Shown: piece by piece, positions 1 to 9,168 of the stretch
Layout of the letters: each line of letters opens with the position of its first letter
How positions within the stretch are numbered: the stretch's first letter is position 1
The notes under the pieces: model-generated
What the model saw: only the letters and a program-made list of their open reading frames with translations
Database searches by the model: none
What the model was told of the DNA's origin: nothing
Assembly: GCA_943704525.1 (NCBI GenBank)
Contig: CALSCQ010001327.1
Coordinates: 1-15,768, forward strand
Source of the DNA: Pigoraptor vietnamica
Lineage: Eukaryota > Opisthokonta > Filasterea
DNA: 15,768 nucleotides
Direction: 5' to 3'
Made by a program: the position numbers and the translations under genes

Positions 1-345
1 GAGAAGTCAATGTCCCGACGCCTGCCCGCCCTGGCCGAGCCCTCGACGAATGTGCGGCTGAAGAACACCCCCTCGCTCACCTTTGAGGGGCTGCCGGGCG
101 CGTTCTCCTCGCAAACGACGCCACGGGGGACGTGGCAGACGAGCATCGAGTCTCTATACGCGACGGTGCCTTCGACGCCCGACTACCAAGCGCCCGTGTC
201 CGTTGAGAGCGCCGCGTTGCATATTGCCGGAATCGAACCCGCGGGGCCCGCATGCGTTCCTGTCGATTCGTACCAGTTTGTTGCGGGAGATACGTCTGCC
301 GCGCCGCACGTACCTGGCGTACACTCCAATCACGCGCCTCAGTAG
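1..345 (+). CDS. 3' end of an unrecognised protein-coding gene (partial)
   Basis: The first base of the window is already in an open frame that runs 114 codons to a TAG at 343-345, so the 5' part lies outside the window. The peptide has mixed, protein-like composition. It is rich in Ser, Pro, Ala and Thr and contains segments such as PSLTFEGLPG and PSTPDYQAPVSVE, which look like a disordered C-terminal tail. No catalytic motif, membrane segment or known domain is visible, and I do not recognise the family. The opposite strand over the same bases gives an Arg/His-rich translation that looks like a shadow. A GT donor-like site near 307 (gtacct) means the true exon could end earlier and splice on, but no convincing downstream exon was found. 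If real, the gene converges on the minus-strand gene ending at 942. Confidence 0.42.
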   Translation, partial: EKSMSRRLPALAEPSTNVRLKNTPSLTFEGLPGAFSSQTTPRGTWQTSIESLYATVPSTPDYQAPVSVESAALHIAGIEPAGPACVPVDSYQFVAGDTSAAPHVPGVHSNHAPQ

Positions 346-535
346 CGTTTCCTGCTCAAAGTAAACAGCTGATGGGTGTGAGCGATGGGCGCGGGAAGGG
401 TGTGAACGTCGTAGGAAGATGGGAGAGGGGCGAAGCACGCAAGAACACGTCTACGAGAGCTGACACAGCACCGCTTATCACGACAACAGAGCTTCATTCC
501 TACGTTCGATTTGGACAGCGATATACACGGCCCGT

Positions 536-580
<45 letters not shown>

Positions 581-941
581 CGCACACAGGATGCTGTGCC
601 GTTCACAACATCAGATAAATGTCCGTTTCCTCAAGTCGCGCTGGTGTCGATCGTTCTTCTCTCCTTGAGAGAAGATCAAGCCACTCAACGCGGGCGCAAG
701 AGTGGCCCATCCAGAGGCGGGCGGCATTCGCAAAGCAGAGGCGGGAGGGAGCGTTGCGTGCGCTTGAGTGGCGGACGCGCGCAAGCCCGGCCGCGGCGCC
801 AAGAGGGAGCGAGTGGACCAATGGATCGCTCGCAGCGCATCATGGCGAAAGCGCGCAAGGCAAGGCACGGAAGTTCCTGCGAGAACTCGGCCGATTCACC
901 TCCGCCGTAAGTGGGGAAAAGAAGGCGCTCCGCTAGGTCTT
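346..941. other. Intergenic region with a CA microsatellite
   Basis: This stretch separates the stop of the left-edge reading frame from the stop of the minus-strand WD40-like gene. I see no conserved protein, RNA gene or canonical AATAAA signal in it. Both strands carry short open frames, but they are Arg/Gly-rich or His-Thr repeats caused by GC-rich sequence and the CA tract. It probably holds the 3' UTRs of two converging genes. Confidence 0.5.
539..576. repeat. (CA)n microsatellite
   Basis: An uninterrupted CA dinucleotide tract of about 19 units, followed by CA-like degenerate sequence (aaacacgcacac). It lies in the intergenic region. Confidence 0.95.
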
Positions 942-3046
942 TTAGCGTGCCGGAGAGGGCGCACGGAGCGCGGCACCCGGCGGCGGCGCGATGCTCTGTC
1001 GGGCGCTTCCGGTAGCCGATTTTGTGCGCGCGACGGGCGGCGCCGTGCCCGCAAGGCTGCCACAATGGAGGAGAGCAATGAGCGCCGCGAGAGCGCGAAC
1101 AGGACAGCTGTACATTGCCATAATAGGGAAGGCGCAGGGACACACCTGAACAAGGTCCACTCGTTGCTGCCCCGGATGGCGCCCATGTTGGGCGAGTGCT
1201 TAAGCACGACAAGGCCGACGGGCTCGGACGCTGAAGGGAGACACACGTGACTCAGCTGCGCGCCGACAGATGCGAACACACACGCGGAGGGGAACGAATG
1301 CAGCACGGGGAAATTGGACAGACGACAAAAAAAAAAAAAACCCCACCCCATACGATGCTGGCCTGCTTCGAGGATGTGCCAGCCGTGAGATTCCAGAGAC
1401 GAATGGCGCCTGCGACGAATGAGCAGTTAGAACCGACGCGCGACTTGCGGACGTGAGGAAGGGAGGGAGGGAAAGAAACGAAAAAGGCGAACGAAGAGGG
1501 GGTCCGTGCATGCGGCGGTGCCCACCCGACTCGTCCACGGTCACCGCGGTGCCCATCGACAAGTTATTTGGCTCCTTCGGAATGAGCGACATGCCCTGTA
1601 CGCACACAGGACGTGCGTCAGCATACTGGCCGCGAGCGTCCTTTCAACTAATTACTGACGCGCACACGCACGCACACGCACACGCATGCACACGCGTGCA
1701 CACAAAGTACAGGTGTCCGCACACAGACCGCGAGAATCCCTTCGTACACGCCACTGACACACGCAGACGCGCACCTTGATGGCAGTCTTTGCGCCGCCGC
1801 GCGTGTCCAGTGGCCGCATGATGCGCTCCTCGAGGCCCGTTGCGAGCGAGACGACGTGAATCCAGCCGAGGCTAGAGCCGATGAGCGCAAGGTAGGGCAT
1901 GGAGCGAGAGTCGTTCTCGATCGTGGGATCGCGAAGGACCAGGATGGCGTTGATCTGTGTGGTACATACGCCCGTGTAAGTAACACCGCTCTCAACAGAC
2001 ACATCCAATTACATGCATACTCTCGCACTCAACCCAAGTATGGAAACACACAACTCACACAAACACAAAGCAAATGAATGAGAGGCACTCTCTCCCTCTC
2101 CATACCTATACAGTCGTCTGTACAACACGTGCAATCCAGTGCATCTATCACACACGCACGCACACGAGTACCATTCGAAGCGCGAATGGTGGTAACTCAC
2201 CGATACGGTTGGAACACGCTCCTCTCCACGCTCTGTCATTAGAGAGGGGGGTTGTCGAAATGAATAAACGCACTGTCCTTCCCTTTCCTTCTCTCGCCTT
2301 TTCCTCTCACTCACTCACACGCAACATCTCTCCGCGAACCACTTCTCTCTCCTCCTTCACTTCCCCATCCCTTCCTTTCGAACAGAATGCTCTTACCGGC
2401 GTCTGTTGTCTTGTCGACTGTAGGAATCTGCACGGCCAGCAATGGCATAACGCGACATTGAGTACCGTTGAACGCGACGAGCCAGTGTAGGGACACACAC
2501 GCACAACACACAACACACCTTGGCGAGGTAGATGACGTCGCAGTCAAACTTTCGCCTGTCCATTCGCCGGACCTGCGCCGTGTAGAGCTGCCCGTCCGTT
2601 GTGCCCACCGCGACGCACGTGCGTTCGTTGTGCACGAACGGCTCGATGACGGAGACTGCAAGGAAGGGAATTTGAACCGTCGGTGAGCTGTTTTATATCG
2701 AAGAGCGAAACAGCGATGCATTTTTCCACAGAGGACACACGACCCGCGAACTGTAAAGCCACGAATAAATACACGTTGAAGATAAAGATGCAACGTAACA
2801 GTGCGAGGGCATGCATCATGGGAGCATGTAATGCATCATTGCGCCACCCACTGCTGTGCTCTGACCAGAGCTCCTCGTCCAGAATGCCGTCCTTCAGCTT
2901 GGAGTCTTTGAGCGACGTTGCCGTGAGTGCGCACTGCCAGAGGGGCTCAAGCGACGCAGAATCCCACCCCTGTAGCACGCGATCGCAGAGATGGAAACGT
3001 GTGAGCATCGCGACTATTGTTTTGTGTGTGTGTGTGTGTGTGCGTG

Positions 3047-3094
<48 letters not shown>

Positions 3095-5030
3095 GGGGGG
3101 GGGGGGGACGCAGACAATTCCCCAGCATCAATTTGTGCCCTCGCAATCGTGCGATGGCGATGGATCTGCGCGAGATCGCAAGAATTTAGCGAACGGCGAA
3201 TTGTGCGTCATGTGTGCGTGCATGCATGCGTGCGTGCGTGTGTATGTGTGTGTGTGTGCGTGCGTGCTGTGTATGTGTGTGTGTGTGCGTGCGTGCATGC
3301 GTGTGTGTGTGTGTGCGTGCGTGTGTGCGTGCGTGTGTATGTGTGTGTGTGTGTGTATGTGTGACGAGTGTATACGTGCGTGTGTGCACGTGTGCATACC
3401 GTGAACCCGTCGGCCTTTGTTCCAGGGATGACAATGACGCCGCAAATGTATCCCATTCCGCTCGCAGAGGACATGAACCACTGTTGCTCGGCGCCGTAGC
3501 GCTGCAAACAACGGCGGCGCATGCAGTCAGCGTTGCACGCCACCATACATTGTGACAACGTCCAGAAGATTTCAAACGCCTTGCGACATGACTCAACAAA
3601 GCTCATGAGGGCCAAGGCAACATTCGTACACCAGACGCTGCCCAAGTACCGCAGACACGGCCCAGACAATGTGACAGCACTGTCTCCCATGGCCCACCTT
3701 GCTCTTTTTGATGGAGCAGGCGAGGGTTGCGTTCTCGGGAAGGAGTGGCTGGAAGCGCACGAGTTCGAGGCGCGGATTTCCCTCCACGCGTGCCATGTAA
3801 ATGGCTGCAAAAGGCGCATGTGAGTGGCACAAAACGTAAACACGTACGTGCGTGCATGCGTGTCATCTGTGAGCGTGTGAGTGTCGATGCAATGCATGCG
3901 GTTGTGAGTGGAAGCGAGAAGAAAAGGGGCGCACCTATCGTTCCGTACGATTCCGTGAGCACGGCGGCGTAGCTCATCCTCGTCTCCTTGTCCCTGAGGC
4001 TCCGCATCGCGCACACGTTCATCCACAGGTGCTTCCCAAAGCCGTTATAGAGCTGCTGCACAAACTGCGGCGCAGCTGCAAACGTGTGTTGCGACGCATC
4101 CTGGTGAGCGAATAGCGCGTGCTTTCTTTTGTTCTAGTGTGTGTGTGCGAGTGTGCGTGTGCGTCTGTGCGTGTGTGTGTGTGTGTGTTTGTTTGTGTGT
4201 GTGTGTGTATGTGCTTGCTTGTGTGTGTGTGTGTGTGTATGGATCGCGTGACACGCATACATAATGTGCGCGTGGAGCGCCAAGGTGTACGGGGCGCCCA
4301 AGTGCCAGTGACACAAGGTTCGTGCACCCACTGTAGAGAGACAGGCGCAGTTGATCGTATTTCGTGCGCGTGTTGGCAATGTCCTCCTTCAGCTTTGCTT
4401 CGATCTCCTCACGGCGACGATACTACACACACACACTGCGTTAGAAACAGGAGGACACCACACACACACACACATATCCCCCCACATAACCACACTCATA
4501 GCCCTCACACCGACAAAGACAGACACGTGACTTCCACACAGAGACGCCTGTACGCACATACGCCACGCACGCACACACGCAAAGCTCAACAGCACGACGT
4601 GTCACGCACCCTCAGCTTTTCCGCGATGAGCTTCAGGCGCTCATTCTCCGCGCTCTCCTCACGCATCTGCTTGCGGTACATCTCGTACTCGTGGGACGTC
4701 CCCGCGGCTTCAAGTCGCCTGAGGTTATCGCAACGAAAGAGTCACTCAAACAAAACGCTCCGCTCTCCGGTCACAAGTTTCCCACACAAAAGTTAAGGGA
4801 CATGCGAGACAGGAAAGGGTTAGGGTGAGGGAGCACATGCACACACAGCACGCAAGCACACACCTCACGACCATCGTGGCCAGACGGCTCTCGTAGTCCT
4901 CGACTGTCGTGTCGAGGCGGGTGACCTGCTCAATGAGCGCCAGAAAGTCGTTCTTCTCCTGGACCACCGTCTGCGGCTGCGGCACATCGGGGATGGGGAT
5001 GCCCCCCGTCCCGCTCGGCGGCACCGACAT
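942..5030 (-). CDS. Coiled-coil plus WD40-like beta-propeller protein, 13 exons, family not recognised
   Basis: Exons in transcript order: 5030-4864, 4718-4610, 4422-4332, 4075-3935, 3804-3698, 3501-3400, 2969-2852, 2655-2519, 1954-1775, 1595-1526, 1409-1347, 1230-1146, 1056-942. They join in phase to 495 codons including TGA/TAA-type stop, about 494 residues. The start is the first ATG (MSVPPSGTGG). Residues about 1-22 are Pro/Gly-rich. About 22-122 are heptad-like and charged (QVTRLDTTVEDYESRL, then a long K/E/R helix), so a coiled coil. From about 150 onward come propeller-like strands with blade turns: VAVGTTDGQLYTAQV (about 295), LALIGSSLGWIHVVSLATG (about 355), AVTVDESGAIRLWNLTAG (about 400). 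The Ser/Pro/Ala tail (SLAGTAPPVARTKSATG) depends on the least certain exon, 1056-942. The 564-base intron 1955-2518 could hide a small exon. I cannot name the family; a coiled-coil WD-repeat scaffold is the safest reading. Confidence 0.72.
2275..2388. repeat. Polypyrimidine-rich tract in intron 8 of the coiled-coil/WD40-like gene
   Basis: The plus strand is almost entirely C and T across much of this interval (ccttccctttccttctctcg and similar runs), so the sense strand of the minus-strand gene is purine-rich. It lies inside the longest intron (1955-2518). No exon with a conserved peptide was identified here. Such tracts can form triplex DNA or act as purine-rich splicing signals, but nothing shows that directly. 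Confidence 0.6.
3022..3107. repeat. (GT)n tract ending in a run of 16 G
   Basis: A GT microsatellite, broken twice by GC, runs from about 3022 to 3091 and passes directly into 16 consecutive G residues (3092-3107). It is in the intron between exons 3501-3400 and 2969-2852 of the minus-strand gene, so the transcript carries C16 followed by CA repeats. The plus strand could form a G-quadruplex. Confidence 0.93.
3205..3385. repeat. Compound GT / TGCG / TGCA repeat
   Basis: Degenerate alternating purine-pyrimidine repeat (tgtgtgcgtgcatgcatgcg and variants) filling the rest of the same 430-base intron, up to about 15 bases from the donor of exon 3501-3400. Apparent open frames across it (CVCVCV or HTHTHT) are artefacts of the repeat. 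Confidence 0.85.
4136..4241. repeat. GT-rich microsatellite in intron 3 of the coiled-coil/WD40-like gene
   Basis: Interrupted GT repeat with TTTG and TATG variants lying between exons 4422-4332 and 4075-3935. On the sense (minus) strand it is CA-rich. Confidence 0.85.
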
Positions 5031-5266
5031 TCTCCGCAAGTGTTCGCGCGAAGGCAAAGGTCAACAAGACACGCGGGTCTCTGCCGACGACGACGTAGGA
5101 GGGCTTTGAACTGAAGGGAAGGGGCTGCGATGGGCCAGCTTACGGCCTTAGCAACTTGATGCATTTCTACTATTTAACGTTCTACTTATCCTTTAAATCA
5201 AGTAGTTTTATTATAAATCTATGTGAAGTAACAATGAGTATTCGATGCCAAATATTAAGTTCTCGG

Positions 5267-5308
5267 CGTTGAATATCTTCAGTGAAATTCTTTGCAAGAT
5301 ATTGAACG
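5267..5308. repeat. Imperfect inverted repeat (hairpin) in the AT-rich island
   Basis: cgttgaatatctt (5267-5279) can pair with aagatattgaacg (5296-5308), 13 positions with one mismatch, leaving a 16-base loop. It lies immediately upstream of a second inverted repeat. Confidence 0.6.
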
Positions 5309-5311
5309 GAA

Positions 5312-5340
5312 AGTGACGCCACTGCAATAGCGGCGTCATT
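5312..5340. repeat. Perfect 7-bp inverted repeat TGACGCC / GGCGTCA
   Basis: TGACGCC at 5314-5320 and GGCGTCA at 5332-5338 are exact reverse complements around an 11-base spacer. A G-T wobble and an A-T pair could extend the stem by two. Each arm contains TGACG, the half-site recognised by CREB/ATF-type bZIP factors in animals. The binding role is inference. Confidence 0.6.
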
Positions 5341-6095
5341 ACAATTTGTATGGTTCACTATTAAAATGTCCAGACAATGACATACTCACATAATTACATC
5401 ATAGGGATGTCATTATTTTCACTATGGAAATTTACTATGGGCGGATTCAAAAATTGTGTTGTTGTGATTTGGCGCGCTTTGGTGTGTGTGTGTGTGTGTG
5501 CAAGTCTGTTTTGTGTGTGCGAACGCACTCTGCCGCGCACTCTGCAGCAAACACAGCGTCCCTTCACACTCCCCGCGCATTCTCCTCTACTCTCCTTGCA
5601 TACTCTCGTCCTTTTGAGGGCTCGTCGTGACTCGCGAAAAGCGCCGATTTTAACTTTTTCAAGTTCGTTTCAACGTGTGCCGCAAAATCTTCAAAATTTC
5701 CGCGCGGCCGACACTCCTCACGAATCGCCCCCCATTCATCGTCGCCGTCGAAAGGGGAATCGCGGAACGAAATACCCTTCCGGGTTCGTCCGTGTGTTGT
5801 TGGGTGGCGCGCGTTTTCCCGTCACACACACACCCGAGTATCAACGCAATCTGTAACGCATCACGTACCAAGTGGAGCGTCGCTTCCCCTTGAGGCCCTG
5901 AGGTGCGTGGGACTGAAAACATGCCGGCTGTTGTGCTGCGTCGTCATATTCTCTCGCACAGGCTGTTGCGGGTGTGCATAGAGTCGATTGGTTACAACTT
6001 AATCGTTCGATTTGACGATCGAGCACAACCGCAAACGGATTGCATAACCATTTTCGCCACCCATGCTGCCGCACACAGGGCTGCCAACGGCGAAA

Positions 6096-9000
6096 ATGGG
6101 CGACTGCCCGCATTTGCGCGGGTACAAAGTAGACGCGGCTTTACTGAAGCGCGTGGCGGAGCGGGCACCCGAGCTCCCCTACGCTTGCCTGTGTGAGTAC
6201 GCTTTTGCCTTTTCATCTATTGAAAGTGCGCTCTTGCAAAACATGCGCTTCCCCTTGCGTTTCGTGGTGTGCATAATAATCGCGGCGCACGATGTACCAA
6301 AGTTCTGCATGTAAACAGTCCCTGTCTCACACGCCTCTCATGCGACTCGTTCTCGCTGGTTACTTAGCTTGCGGCGAGCACTCGGGAGTGTGGTTATGCT
6401 TGGACTGCGGACACTGCGGCTGTGGAAGGCGAGTAGCTGGCCCTCTGACTGTGTGCGTGGTGGGAACGACCGGGGGCTACGCCTGTGTCGTCGCGCGTTT
6501 GTTTTTCTGTATCCCCTGAGAAATTTCGCGTTCCTTTATTTTTTTTTTGCACACTGCGAAGCGAGTAACGTGTGCAAGCATGTGAAGGCGTCCGTCACAG
6601 TAGTTTGCTCACGTGACGGTGCATATGCAGGTACGGCAAGGGCCACGCGATGGAGCACAGCACGAAGAGCACGCATCTCATCGCCATCAACACGGAGAGC
6701 CTCGAATGCCACTGGTGGGCTGTCATCTGTACGGCAATACTTTGTCATCCAGAATTGAGCCCTCCCTGTGTTTTCTTGGGTTTTTTTTTCTTTTCCTTTC
6801 TTTCTTTCTTTTTTTCTCTCTTTCGGTGTGTGTGTGTGTGTGTGTGTGTGGGTCTTAAGTACGCCTTGGTACATTCGTGCGCTTGTGCTGGCGCGGGCGT
6901 GTGTGTGTGCTCTATCGCATTAGTGCACGCGTCGCCCACTCTGAGTGCGAGCCCGTTACTTGCCGCAGTTACGGTTGCGACTGTTACGTGGGTGAGGTGG
7001 ATCCCCCTGAGGACGTCATTCGAATTCGCAAGGCCTTTTTCGAGAACCCTCGGCGACGGTTTGTGCGCGCTGCTAACCGCATTTGGATATATTTTTATGT
7101 GTCGCTTGCTGTATTTGTTTTGTGCGGTACGGCCTGCATTTGGTGAGTGAGGGTTGTGGAATGTGCTGAAATTGGAACATCCGGGCGCGCCGGCGCAGAG
7201 GAGGAGGGCGGCCGAAGAGCACAAAGAAGCGGTTGTTGGCGGAGATGGAGGACTCGAGCTGTTACTCGTCGCCGTCGCCGGTGGGTTGTGTGTCCGTCTT
7301 GCGCGATCGGCTGTTTCAATGCATTTCTCGCTCGCGCAGGGTGTCTATTGTACCCTTGCACCTTCTTTCTTTCGCAGTCCACACGCACACACACACACAC
7401 ACTGCCACGCGCGATTACTCACGCGACGCACACACTCCGTTACGCTTTTTCTCTTTCCACGACACGCTTACTCACGCGCAATCTCTTGCGTCGCAGGGCC
7501 AGCGGATTCCCGACTCGAAGCGGAGCCTTGGGCAAACTGGCTTGCGAAATCTCGGCAACACTTGCTTTATGAACGCGGTGCTTCAATCGCTGAGGTACGC
7601 AATTCCCTCCACACATCCTTCCGTTGTCGTTATTCTTTATCTTTAATGCGCGCACACACCACACTTCACGGCTTCACATGCGGGCCATACACTTGCGTTT
7701 TTCTCAACAACCCCTCGCGCACCTGTCGTTTCTTCAGCAATACGGACCGCTTTCGGCGATACTTTCTCGATCCCGCCAACGACACACCCACGCCACCGCC
7801 CGTCGATCACAACGAAAACACTGCGGCGCCCGCTGAGGAGACGATTGGTTCTGCGCGGAAGCGTCTCAAGAGCGTGAGTTCGACGGCGGACAACCCGGCC
7901 GAGGACGTGTCGCACTCGCAGCAGTCGATGCACTCTCAGCACTCGCAGCCGCCCTCGGTGGCACACTCGCCGTACGTGACGCGGCGGAGGAACTCGATTT
8001 CTGTGCCGGCGCCGATGGACGTGTGGGTGTTATTGTGTGGTCATCGGAGGAATTGCGGATTGCAGTGTGTGCCTCTGTAGGACTTTTCGTACTTTCTGCG
8101 GGTTGTGTCTGTTGCGCCCTTCTCTTCTGTGACGTCGACTGATCACGAGCGGTGCCCGTCGCAGGTCTCTGAGCGACGAGATACGGAAGGTGTTCCGCGC
8201 GCTGTGGGGCATGTCCGAACACGGGCGCATTTCCTCGTACAGTCCGGACTCGCTCCTGTCGACGGTGTGGAAGGTTCGTGACTGTCAACACGGGGTGTCT
8301 CTATACGCGCGCAAATCGTTCTAACTCTCTTGTATGTTGCGTGCTGCCCACAGTTTGTCCCGCGGTTTCGCGGATACCAGCAACAAGACGCCCACGAGTT
8401 TCTCCGCTACCTGCTGGACCGCCTCAACATGGAGCTCGTGAACAGCGGCCGTCCGAACGCGGCGTCTGTCGTGGAAGAAACGTTCCAGGGTGACCTGTTG
8501 AACGAGGCGAGCTTATTTTGCCTGTCACTCCTACCTCTCATGTTAGCACTCCGTGTTATCGCAGTCGTTAGCGGCAAGAGATGTACTTGTTTAGGTGTGC
8601 GTGTGTTACTCGTTTGCCCGTTCATTCATGACTGTCCAAGCGGTCTGACGGAGACTGCTCTGTCTCGGTGACAGGTGCGGTGTCTGAAGTGTGCCAAGGT
8701 CTCTCGCAAGCACGACCCGTTTCTCGGTGGGCCTTCCTTCCCTCTCCCGTTACGCGCGCTTCGTTGCGGTAACCAGCCGTGTTGCAGCGACTGTGCAGTC
8801 GCATTGATGTGCTGAGTCGAAGAATGGTCGGACGCACGGAATGGGAGAAAGTTCAAATTGCTCAATGTGTAGCCCCAACCCCAACCCTAACACGGCATCG
8901 TTCTGTTGTTTTGCAGACCTCTCCCTGGACATCCCCGAGCGCTTCATCAAGAAGAGGGCGCGGGGCGAACCGAAGGCCACCGAAGTGTGCCACTTGCGCG

Positions 9001-9117
9001 GTGGGTGTGGCGCGCATGCCTCTAATTCGCATGCCGTTGCAGATAATGGCATTACCGGAAACATTAGCAGCGCACTGCGCGCACACTTATTCGCATACGC
9101 GCACGCACGCATGCACG

Positions 9118-9168
<51 letters not shown>

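Larger units (their letters stand above)
5156..5460. other. AT-rich island
   Basis: Base composition changes abruptly from GC-rich flanks to a stretch full of runs such as ctactatttaac, agttttattataaatc and attattttcactatgg. It is free of the CA/GT microsatellites that fill neighbouring non-coding DNA. It carries two inverted repeats. No ORF of note and no target-site duplication were recognised. It could be a core promoter/nucleosome-depleted element or a remnant of a small inserted element. Confidence 0.6.
5031..6062. promoter_or_regulatory. Divergent intergenic region, probable bidirectional promoter
   Basis: The ATG of the minus-strand coiled-coil/WD40-like gene is at 5030 and the first plausible ATG of the USP gene is at 6063 or 6096, so this interval must hold both 5' UTRs and promoters unless unseen upstream exons exist. 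It has three parts: GC-rich sequence at 5031-5155, a sharply AT-rich core at about 5156-5460, and mixed sequence with a GT tract (about 5482-5500) and short GC-rich blocks (for example tttccgcgcggcc near 5697). No unambiguous TATA or initiator element was identified, and no conserved protein-coding exon was found. Confidence 0.55.
6096..7058 (+). other. ZnF-UBP (ubiquitin-tail-binding zinc finger) coding exons 1-4
   Basis: Spliced exons give CPHL at the start, then [35 protein letters not shown] and ECHCYGCDCYV. This is the ZnF-UBP ligand order, with Cys and His pairs ending in the CYxCDxxV signature. This domain normally binds the free C-terminal Gly-Gly of ubiquitin. The junction between exons 6631-6714 and 6969-7058 (TG|T giving Cys) is supported because it creates that final zinc motif. 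Confidence 0.85.

Noticed and set aside
252-668. 138-codon plus-strand frame with HTHTHT
   Set aside because: It is driven by the CA microsatellite and overlaps the more plausible frame 1-345; no domain is visible.
896-1146. Alternative C-terminus of the coiled-coil/WD40-like gene ending at 896
   Set aside because: Reading through or using an acceptor near 989 gives an Arg-rich tail. The acceptor at 1057-1059 (cag after a good pyrimidine tract) gives a more protein-like tail ending at 942. The choice is not certain.
6063-6095. Upstream in-frame ATG of the USP gene
   Set aside because: It would add 11 residues, but its context is weaker (C at -3), while the ATG at 6096 has A at -3 and G at +4 and aligns with the USP3 N-terminus.
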